Shown piece by piece: positions 55,895 to 64,000 of a stretch of 64,000 nucleotides of DNA. The number at the start of each line of letters is the position of its first letter. The stretch's first letter is position 1. The position numbers were made by a program, and so were the translations under genes. The notes beneath the pieces are model-generated. The model worked only from the letters and a program-made list of their open reading frames with translations. It ran no database searches and was not told the DNA's origin. Source of the DNA: Axinella damicornis (taxonomy: Eukaryota; Porifera; Demospongiae; Axinellida; Axinellidae); the NCBI GenBank assembly GCA_963931865.1, contig OZ007511.1, positions 4,048,626 to 4,112,625 of the forward strand. The letters run 5' to 3'.

Positions 55895-56097
55895 CTTGCA
55901 GCTACCTACATGTATAAGCAGCAGGACTCAAGTTCATGATCTCCCGACATAGAAGAGATCAGCAACCTCTGCACAGAAAAAATTGGCTTTGTTGAAGGGC
56001 TTGCATCGTCCGACTTGCGCATTACAGCTATCAGGGTACGTAGCAACCATCGCAAGTACAGGTTTCGACTGATAAGATGATGATATTCCATCCTTGC

Positions 56098-56214
56098 TCT
56101 ATGCACAGGTTTGGCCTTACCAAACGTTCGTTTGGGAAATTCGAAGTTCTTGGGATGATGGGGCTCATCAGGAAGACTAGGAAGTGACTTCAACTTCAAG
56201 CTTTTCGCAGCCAT
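56098..56214 (-). pseudogene. TTF/ZMYM-type transposase, N-terminal fragment
   Basis: MAAKSLKLKSLPSLPDEPHH then PKNFEFPKRTFGKAKPVHR. The LPDEPHHPKNFEFPKR.FGK pattern is typical of the start of hAT-related proteins with a TTF-type zinc finger. After this point the frame holds unrelated sequence, with the finger itself and the RNase H-like core missing. Confidence 0.65.
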
Positions 56215-56378
56215 CTTCGTATCGATTATCAAGCGGTGGCCGCGTAAGCGCAATTGCGCCAAGTCTACGTCTTTGACAAAAAATACTAGAGCTCTTGTTA
56301 AAATTTTTTTTTAGGAACCCTCAAAAGTGGTGCGGTTGAAACCGCACCAACCGCACCGGCGGCTACGGCCCTGTTGGA

Positions 56379-57821
56379 GCCTGGAGGAAGTCGACGTCGC
56401 TGTCACAGTGTAGTCAGTTTCTTGGACCATGTATAATTTGGTGCATGATGTGGTGGTCTCCATCTGCTGGAGTACCGGCCGCTGACTGGGATGGCAGGTA
56501 AACTGGGAGTGCTTTGTAATATAGCCATTTTGAAGCCCCTGGGTAGCTATCATGAGAGTGGAAACAAGTATAGACTAGCTAGCTACATTGTGTCTCAAAA
56601 AGTGGAAGTTGAGCTAATAGCAAACCTGTGCGGTTTGGTACCAGAATATGTCAACTCCCAAAATGTCAACTCCTGAAATATCAACTCCCAAATTCCCAAA
56701 ATGCCAACTCCCAAAATGTCAAATTGAATAAATATAGCTAGCTTGTACCATACAAGTCGTGTACTAGCTACACTCGAAAATTACTTTTTCCAAAATGTGT
56801 TCATGTTGTGGCTCTAGCAGGATCGACAAGAGCAAATACAGCAGCACCAATCAGTTCCTTTCTTATTGAAAGACACCAGTATATATTCGTATTCCATGTT
56901 CACATTCACTGCTGAATTGATGCAGAATAAGGTTATGGGGTCCCCGCACGGTGGGTGTGGCCAGACAATTTGTTCAAGCTCATTTTTCTCCCACAAATAT
57001 AAAGCTAGTGAAATTAAACTTACTCGACGCAAAGCAGGAAGGTAGTCAACATGCAGACTAATCATCATTACAGTAGCTCACACTGTTCAGTCTGAGTTTC
57101 CAAGACTTCAACATTTGGAGCCTCCTCATGCAGATTTGCTTTTTACAATAAATTCGCCCACCACAGAGTAACCTACATTGGTCCTAACACATATGAAAAA
57201 CCGTGCTAACTTGTACTTAGTTGTCTTGTATGTAGCGTATATCAAGCTAATGGTATTCCCATACCGTGCTAGTAGCTGTTTCTGCCAGTTGGTTTGATGT
57301 ACCCACAGCAGTGGCTGTTCGTGGCTGCCTGTGTCATGTACTGTGTTGCTCTCTTCAGCTCCATCGTTGCCTCTGTACATGTGCATACTGGTGTAATTTG
57401 TTCTGTTTTCAGGTGGTGGTGTTGTTTCACTTGGATGCTTCTCCATACTGACCTTCTCAACGAATGGACGAAAGAAGTGAGTACTGTCAGGGTCTGTTTT
57501 TCTCCACTGTTCAACTCTTTATCTTGGCATTTTCCTGGTCAAGGCAAGAAAACTGGATTGTACGTTTGGCCATATAGATATGATTTTTGAGATCACCATA
57601 ATATAGTGGAAAATAATCAGGTACGTCATCTTTGCACAGGTCATGCATAACGTACTGGTGAAGGAGACAACAATTTCAGATATCTTGGAGACAACAATTT
57701 CAGATATCTTGGTTGCCACTTTCTCATTCATCCTTTGGGAAAATCCGGCAACTCCTCCCCCTGTAGGATGTCCGTGGTGAGCATTCTCTGTTGGCAGGGA
57801 GACAAAGCAGGGTTTCATACA
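56379..57821. other. No gene recognised
   Basis: A short array of CAAAATGTCAACTCC-type units at about 56645-56725 is the only structure noted. Open frames on both strands at 57126-57590 show no known domain. Confidence 0.45.

Positions 57822-57854
<33 letters not shown>
57822..57854. repeat. 33-nt G run
   Basis: Uninterrupted homopolymer. Confidence 0.97.
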
Positions 57855-57858
<4 letters not shown>

Positions 57859-58339
57859 CTGGGATTCCCCTGTTGTCAACATACCTTCATTTCACTTTCG
57901 TTTTCATTCTCCTTGTTGCTGCAGGCAGCAGATGTGTTTGATGAGCGACGAGTGCCACGATTGTGACCCAGGTGTAACCACTTTTTTTTTTCCAAGTGCT
58001 CATTTGGAATAACCAACTGTTACTTTAATAACCAGCTGTTAGTGTCCAACTTGGACCAGTTAGTTTAGTTAATATCGAACTCACCCTAAGCATTTCAGTT
58101 TTAGTGGTAAACTGCTTATTTTAGTTACGCATTGTCTGGTACCATTGTCATATAAGGTGATGGACCAGAGTGATGTGCTCATCTCGGAGGCAAAGGCAGC
58201 TGTGGAGGACCCGACTGCCCCCAGCAAGCAGCTGCATCTGGAAGCTACAACCTGGTCAACTGCCTGCCGGGACAGATTGAGTTTGATCAGGCTATCAAGG
58301 CTGTCACCCAGGCCAGCCTTGCTCTGCAGTCTGGGGAGG

Positions 58340-58670
58340 TAGGCTGGGTTGGAGGGTAGGAGAGGGAGGGACGAAGAGAGGAAGGGAGGGGGAGGTAGGA
58401 TGAGAGAGGGAGGGAGGAGGAGAGTGGGAGGAGGAGTGAGGGAGGAGGAGAGAGGGTGAGAGGGAGGAAGGGAAGGGAGAGGGAAGGAAGAGGAGAAAGG
58501 TAGGAGGGGGAATTAAGAGAGAGGGAGGGAGGGAGGGAGGAAGAGAGGTAGGGAGGAGGAGAGTGGGTGTAGGGGAGAGGGAGGGAAGAGGAGAGAGGGA
58601 ATGAGGAAGAGAGAGGGAGGGAGAAGAAGAGAGAGGGGGATGAAAGGAGGGAGGGAAGAAATGAAAACTG
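58340..58670. repeat. GGGA/GGAGGA-rich purine tract in talin intron 1
   Basis: Begins directly at the donor of talin exon 1 and fills the intron nearly to the next exon's polypyrimidine tract. The Ser/Pro/Leu frames on the minus strand are artefacts. Confidence 0.93.
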
Positions 58671-58993
58671 TAGTAACCTCAAACACTACTACAAATATCA
58701 CATTGGCCTACATGTTGAATCTCCCTCGATCTTCTCCTTCTCTATACAGTTTCCAAATGCAGGTGGTGCCACCTACCAGACTCTCCAGAACAACCTACCT
58801 ACCAGACTCTCCAGAACAACCTACCTACCAGACTCTCCAGAACAACCTCAGTGCAGCTGCTACTGCACTGAACATAGTAGGGAGTGAAGTGGTCGCTGCC
58901 GCCAGTGACACTGAACAACAAGCTGAAGCCACCTCCAAGTGTGCTCACTGCTTTGAGGAGCTTCTGACAGCTGGGCTGGCGGGGGTTCATGAG

Positions 58994-59715
58994 GTGTGTC
59001 GGTGTGAGTGCATGTGGGCTTCTAATGGCCGGTGTTGCAAGGCTTCATTAAAAGCTCCAAGGTGAATAAATATGGTAATAGGCTGAGATAAAATGTGATT
59101 TTGTACCACAGTTTCAAAGACTTGATCAATTGCAATCGGTAAGCTGCGTTTCATTTTGATTTGGCTGCATTTAGTTGTTTCTAAACAGGAGTGAATGCTT
59201 ACAATTGTTGGTAACTCATAGCCTCTGAGTTAGCTGAGTATCATCTGTGGAGTATGGATCAGTCTCATACAGGTACGTGGCTAAGAATCAGCAAGCAGTG
59301 TTGCCATAGTGATGCTAATTTCATGATAGTTCCCAAAATCAGAAACATATGGAACTCTTGAGCTTTGTAATATAATCATCATCTCTCTATAGAATTGCAT
59401 GGCAGTTGAAGAAACAAACTTTGGAAAGTGAAAGTCACTCAACATCACCATAGCATAAAGTTGACATCATGACCTTCAACCCCAGGAAATGTTATTGCTA
59501 TAGCACAGAATAAACTTCCTGTGGTCCCCAGTCACAACCTTGCCATACCACTGACTGACCTGCCTGTGACAGAAGCCAATATGCCACTGACTAAATGGAG
59601 GCCCTTTGATTAGAGCATGGTTAGGGCTGATCAGGGCTGTGTTGTTGAGTATTTCTAATGTACATGGAATGAGCTAAGCATTTAGAGGTCAGAGGGGAGT
59701 ATTTTGACTTCTGAT
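58994..59715. other. Talin intron 2, unique part
   Basis: No exon seen. Phase (0 to 0) does not demand one. Confidence 0.5.
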
Positions 59716-59934
59716 TGAAACCTCCCCCTCCCCCTCCCCCTCCCCCCTCCCCCTCCCCCTTGCATTCCCCTCTCCTTTCTCCCTCCCTCCCTCCCTCCCT
59801 CCCTCCCTCCCTCCCCCCCTCCCTCCCCCCCCTCCCTCCCTCCCTCCCTCCCTCCCTCCCTCCCTCCCTCCCTCCCTCCCTCCCTCCCTCCCTCCCTCCC
59901 TCCCTCCCTCCCTTCCTTCCTTCCTTCCTTTTCA
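59716..59934. repeat. (CCCT)n microsatellite ending at an acceptor
   Basis: CCCCCT then CCCT/CTTC array that serves as the polypyrimidine tract of talin exon 3 (acceptor TTTTCAG at 59935). Confidence 0.95.
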
Positions 59935-60069
59935 GGTGATGGCCATGCCCAACCTCTTCCCCAGCATGGCTGGTGCAGCCGTCAGTGCTGCCTCAAAGAC
60001 CACGAGCTCTCAAATGCAGACCAATCTACTGGAGGAGACTAAGGCACTCGCCGAGTCTGCTCTGCAGGT

Positions 60070-60260
60070 ATGTGTGAGAAGTGTGCATGAGGGGTGGGCT
60101 AGTGAGGGGGTGGGAATGTAGAGCGTGAAGGGTAAGGTGAGAGTGTGAAGGGTTGAGGGGTGGGGATGGAGGGGAAGCTAGTGAGGGGTGGGAATGCATG
60201 GAGGGGGAGTGTGAAGGCAGGGTGGGAGTGTGAGGGGTGAGGTACGAGGGGGTGGGAGCA
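60070..60260. repeat. Minisatellite GTGAGGGGTGGGAATG in talin intron 3
   Basis: About ten degenerate units, G-rich on the plus strand, beginning at the donor of talin exon 3. Confidence 0.85.
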
Positions 60261-60409
60261 TGAGGGGTGGTGATGGAGTAACCTCTGTCCCAGGCTCTCC
60301 ATGTGTCCACTGCTTGTTGTCCTCCATGCAGGTGGTAGTGTGTGGGTAGGTTGACAGTGAGATAGTACATGGGAACTAGTGGGCATAAAGTATGAATGTC
60401 TTCCTCACA

Positions 60410-60729
60410 TTTCCATCTCACACTTCTATCCCCACACTCCCACACTCCCACTCACACTCACACTCACCCTCACAATCCCATCCTGACCTCTCACCCTCAC
60501 ACTCCTCACCCTCACCTCTTGCCGTCTCACTCCCATATACCCTCCCTCCCACCCCACCCTCACACTCCCACTCCAACCCTCACCTCATGCCCTCACTCCC
60601 ATGCACCCTCACACGCCCACCCTCACACTTCCATCCTCACACTTCCACCCTCACACTCCCACCCTCACCTCTTGCCATCTCACTCCCATGCACCCTCACC
60701 CTCACACCCTCACCCTCACACCCTCACAG
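60410..60729. repeat. Minisatellite CCCTCACACTCCCA in talin intron 3
   Basis: C-rich on the plus strand and roughly the complement of the array at 60070-60260; it ends in the acceptor of talin exon 4. Confidence 0.88.
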
Positions 60730-60886
60730 CTGATGTACGCGGTTAAAGAGGCTGGAGGGAATCCAGAGTCAACAAATTCACATGCAAAGGTGGATGAGGC
60801 ATCAGTTCTGATGCAGAAGGCCGTGTCTGACCTCAGGCAGACGCTGGAGAAGGCAAGAGGAGAGGCAGCTGGAGGCCTGACCTCTG

Positions 60887-63454
60887 GTACGCACATGTGT
60901 GTATGCTGTGTGTTTAGGGGGATATCACGTACATGTAAGTTGGTTTGTTCGTGTCGACTAAAAAGGAATTTTGGCATCCCATCTTAAGGTCGACATTCCT
61001 ACACATACTGGGATAAAGTAAATACTGATCCCAGCGTTGTTGTTCCAACTGTGCATTAGTACTGCAAGTGACAAACGCTGGGATGAGAAGGCCTCGGTAC
61101 GAGGCTATAAATTAGTCTTGATCCTTTGAAGCCTGCATGAATTTCCTTTGGGGAAGCTTTGGCTCATGAAATTGTGAGGTCTTAGGTTTCCACTGGTGTT
61201 TGGAATGGGGATATTCTCCTCTGTTCTGTTGGTACCCTAGCTTTTTTGGTTGTATGAGAAGAAGTTCCTGCTCTGTCTGCAGCAGGGTCTGTCGAAATAC
61301 TTCTTGTTATGCTGCCCCTCCCTCCTTGAGGAAGGATCTTGTGTCGCTTGATGATTGACATTGTCTTGGCTAGAGCTGGGTTCTTTTTTCAACCTTCCCT
61401 AGCTGACAACTTAGACCGGAATCTTTTGTGACACGTGTTCTTTTCATTTTGAAGATTACTGCTGTCTCAGCAGGAAACTTAAGCATGTTGTGAACCGACA
61501 ATGTTGTGGTAGTGTACACGGAGCCTATGAACGGCTTATCAGCAGTCGGCGGTATCTCCCATTTGAAGCCACCATTGTTGCAGTCTCATGAGCAGTAGCT
61601 ATAGGCATTAAACTACTAACGAATGGCGCCCTCCATGCCCTGCCACCCTGCATTACAAAACTCACCCTGGGTTTGAGGTAGCCGGCTCGATGTTCCCGCT
61701 CGGTCGCCGTAGTGAGCGAGACGTTCTGCCACCCTGCTCGCAATCTCTTCTATCACCGCCTCCGTCATTCCGCCGTCGTCCCGAGAGTCCGATTCCATGA
61801 AAGAAGGGGCAGGACAATCGCCAGTCGCCATTTCACACCTCAAACCACCTGCTGTCGGCACATAATTATACTGTCTTAAAGACAGATGGATTCCTCATGT
61901 CTATCCTTCATGATTACCATGGTATGAAAACTTGTCTAGTGTTGTACTTTTGGGCATAGGTTTAATTACACCTCCTATTTACATGTCTTGTATTAGGCAC
62001 ATGGGCTGTTTACGTCATGAGTGCATGCACTAAACAGAGTTTACGATCTGAATCTGAATCGCCATCAAAAATTATAGCAAAGTTTACTAAGTTCTTGCAA
62101 GTATAACTATAGGTGTATGTGTAATAATGATGACATTGTACATTCATTTGCTATGCACAGTAATAACGTATGATGTTATGTTGTTTATCTAGGAGGTACA
62201 AGCTAATCTGGATGTTAGTGCTTATAAAGCGCCTCTGCAAATTCTGCATGCAAATGAGTGCTCTAGCCCTCCGGTTGGCCAGCTCACCCCCAAAAGGATC
62301 GGAGAGGCGTGGACAATGCACACTGTATTCTCAGCTGCCTTCGTATGCAGTTTGAGTACATTAACTTTGGCCTGTGCACACATTTATAAGTGTCACTGTT
62401 TAGCAACATATACATTCGCAGTTGAACACTACTAACAGAGGCACCCAAGGGGTTCATCAAACCAGGTAACATGCAAGTCTTGAGGAACATGATTTACCAT
62501 CACCAATTAGAATGGACTAAGGACGATGTACATCTGTGAATACCAATCATATGGATGCTCACACAAAGACGTTGCTATTATATGGATGAAACACATTAAG
62601 CTCATTCTGACAGAACAAAAGCCAGTATAACTAAATCATTCCTGTGTTTATTAATAATTTTGTTGTGTGTATCTGCTCATATCCCTACACATGCATATAT
62701 TTGAATGTCAGATGAACATCTGCAACTGCTCAAAACAAACTGCATGGTATTATGCCATAAGAGTATTATGCAGCATGTCAAATGTGCAAGAATGTCATCC
62801 AACTTTGTTAAAACACGCCTTAGACTATGTTATGCTGGCAGCTATGAAAAGGACTACAAAAACCATCCGCGCATTAATTTTTTATTAGCATCAATTGCAC
62901 TTAGTTAGGGTCATGACAGGTGAAACTAACCTTAATTAGATTCATAACAAATTCTTTGTACCTAATTGGGTCTTGCATAGAAATCACAGTCCAGACAATG
63001 TCGATTTGGAACTGCGAAGTGAAAAGGGCAAAGTTCACTAATTGTCACTATGGCATGGCCAAATCTAGGGATCGACTGCACACTGACCGACCCACTGCAT
63101 TGACAATAGTAAGTGAACAGAGCTGTGGTCTCGCACATTTATACATCCAGCCTAACCTGCTTGTTTGAGCAGTCTCAGCCTTCTGTTTTAGTGGCAGCAT
63201 GGGGCCCTGAAATTATGGCCAAGGCTGTGCTATAGTAATAGTTGGCCCAGAGACTAGGCCCAAGTACAGTTCCTCGTTCCCAACCGTTTAATATGTAGCT
63301 AGAAGAAGTTTCTTCTAAAACAGCTGGAAACGAGTTGGTCGGTTGTGGATTGTGAAACTGGTGTATTTCAGAGTTGAATGGACAGGTCGGAGTGGTTTCT
63401 TTTTTTCCAAAACGTGTTTCTTTTAGGGTGGGGGGGGGGGGGGGGGAGGGTGTT
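60887..63454. other. No complete gene recognised
   Basis: Talin exon 4 ends with a donor at 60886 in phase 1 but no following talin exon was found. 62192-62434 is open on the plus strand (EVQANLDVSAYKAPLQILHA...) after a TATCTAG acceptor-like site but has no known domain. A half-terminus GGTACGAGGCTA occurs at about 61097. A 17-nt G run lies at 63430-63446. Confidence 0.4.
61666..61831 (-). CDS. Possible first exon, unknown protein
   Basis: On the minus strand ATG at 61831 opens MATGDCPAPSFMESDSRDD then MTEAVIEEIASRVAERLAH, ending at a CCCAGG|GTGAGT donor in phase 1. An acidic start with an amphipathic helix is visible. No second exon was identified at lower coordinates and no family is recognised; it may belong to a transposon. 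Composition is more CpG-rich than its surroundings, as near a promoter. Confidence 0.3.
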
Positions 63455-63551
63455 CAGCCTCATTCCCAAGCTCCTCCCCAGTGTTTTGTCACGTATTGCA
63501 CATAAAAACAGAACGGTATATGTGAAGGGAAGGAGCCTGGGAAAGAGGCTA
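63455..63551. repeat. CAGCC...GGCTA palindromic element, 97 bp
   Basis: CAGCCTCATTCCCAAGCTCC...GGAGCCTGGGAAAGAGGCTA, related to 23095-23162 (shared CTCCCCAG.TTTTTGTC). The nine-base flanks do not match. Confidence 0.65.
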
Positions 63552-63677
63552 GTTAGTTACTTAATTTTTAACAGGAGAAGTCCCTTCAGGCTAATGACTG
63601 GTCCACCTGGTTGCTTACTACATCCTTCCTCAATTGCCTAGAGCATTATGCTTGGTCTATAATTGTTCAACCTGGAT

Positions 63678-63800
63678 ATTGGTCTGGCGGGAAGTACATG
63701 CTTTAAGTATAGGTACCAGACATGCATGCACATTCAACTCCGGCCCTGGCATTAATATACCCCAACCCATTGCCGTACTTCCTGCCGGACCAATAACCAC
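63678..63800. repeat. MITE family A, copy 3
   Basis: Ends ATTGGTCTGGCGGGAAGTAC and its near complement TACTTCCTGCCGGACCAATA, in the opposite internal orientation to copies at 10617 and 25327 (internal CCCCAACCCATTGC instead of GGGTTAGGG). Confidence 0.85.
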
Positions 63801-63918
63801 TGCCAGATTCTAACACAGGCATAGATTCTGGCTATGTGAGATCATGATAGAGACATAATCGGTTACGTCTCTATTATCTATATGGCGAGACCAGAAAGGG
63901 TCTTGTGATTTACCTTAC

Positions 63919-64000
63919 CTGTTCACCATCGATTGTCCATGTCGTATTATAGCTACCACTCTTACTCTGAGACAGAGCATTCTGAAGTATAGTGACATCT
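63919..64000 (-). CDS. Partial exon at the right edge, unknown protein
   Basis: Minus strand, open to the window edge: DVTILQNALSQSKSGSYNTT then WTIDGEQ, ending at a CAG|GTAAGG donor in phase 0. The strong donor and open frame suggest a real internal exon of a gene that continues to the right. Too short to assign a family. Confidence 0.4.

Larger units (their letters stand above)
55492..56373 (-). mobile_element. hAT-like element, 882 bp, TIR CAGGGCCGTAGCC, 5-bp TSD
   Basis: Ends CAGGGCCGTAGCC and GGCTACGGCCCTG, flanked by TTGGA on both sides (55487-55491 and 56374-56378). Inside on the minus strand are the first codons of a TTF/MYM-type transposon protein (56098-56214) and near the left end the GGGGGTCTGGGGGTCC block typical of these elements. 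It is internally deleted. A TAGCC insertion is nested at 55846-55894. Confidence 0.8.
58157..60886 (+). pseudogene. TLN1: Talin rod fragment, four exons, with two frame lesions
   Basis: Talin links integrins to actin through a rod of helical bundles. Exons: 58157-58338, 58750 (or 58763)-58993, 59936-60067, 60730-60886. Exon 3 (MAMPNLFPSMAGAAVSAASK, ALAESALQ) and exon 4 (LMYAVKEAGGNPES) match the C-terminal third of animal talins closely. Exon 1 reads VMDQSDVLISEAKAAVEDPT in one frame, then NLVNCLPGQIEFDQAIKAV in another; its 182-nt length cannot be 0-0 in phase, so the frame breaks near 58225. Exon 2 carries three copies of a 26-bp unit (58773 onward) that shift the frame, unless an acceptor 13 nt inside (exon start 58763) is used. 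Exons for the rest of the roughly 2500-residue protein were not found on either side. This is a duplicated fragment, a decaying gene or a mis-assembly; paralogue TLN1/TLN2 is not distinguishable. Confidence 0.8.

Noticed and set aside
58287..58701. Leu/Ser/Pro-rich minus-strand frames
   Set aside because: Artefact of the GGGA-rich talin intron.

Overview
The window is animal nuclear DNA: small exons with GT-AG introns in every phase, no operons, no ribosome binding sites, and very many transposon remnants. The gene set fits an early-branching metazoan, most plausibly a demosponge: a NACHT/LRR receptor with Death domains, an SRCR exon, a fibrocystin-L homologue, talin, and abundant palindromic repeats ending TAGCC...GGCTA. 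The species cannot be proved from the sequence. All gene models were assembled by hand from open frames, splice consensus and phase consistency. Four complete or long models (PKHD1L1-like, NLR, PAW-C2, WARS1) close with no frame conflict, which is strong internal support.

Layout. (1) 1217-11128, minus: the N-terminal 913 residues of a fibrocystin-L (PKHD1L1) homologue in 17 exons, running off the left edge. (2) 11839-20097, minus: a complete NLR-type receptor of 1005 residues with two tandem Death domains, a hydrophobic segment, NACHT and a leucine-rich repeat tail. (3) 20546-21888, plus: an isolated SRCR exon followed by a Thr-rich stretch, probably a broken gene. (4) 26576-38661, minus: a gene joining a PAW domain (the C-terminal carbohydrate-binding domain of peptide:N-glycanase) to a synaptotagmin-like C2 domain. 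(5) 42174-42218, plus: the first exon of SEC11 (signal peptidase), then a 200-N scaffold gap, so 43095-64000 may not be truly adjacent. (6) 43.1-48.4 kb: gene-poor tandem and palindromic repeats. (7) 48840-51138, plus: complete cytoplasmic tryptophanyl-tRNA synthetase without WHEP domain. (8) 54293-54667, plus: kynurenine 3-monooxygenase truncated after 124 residues. (9) 58157-60886, plus: four talin rod exons with two frame lesions. (10) A partial minus-strand exon at the right edge.

The genes look like unrelated neighbours rather than one pathway, apart from two tryptophan-using genes (WARS1, KMO) side by side. The strongest candidate novelties are the PAW-C2 architecture, the double-Death transmembrane NLR, and a family of miniature inverted-repeat insertions as short as 34-36 bp that carry perfect 9-bp target-site duplications. 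The RecQ-helicase-like fragment inside a longer member of that repeat family is also notable.
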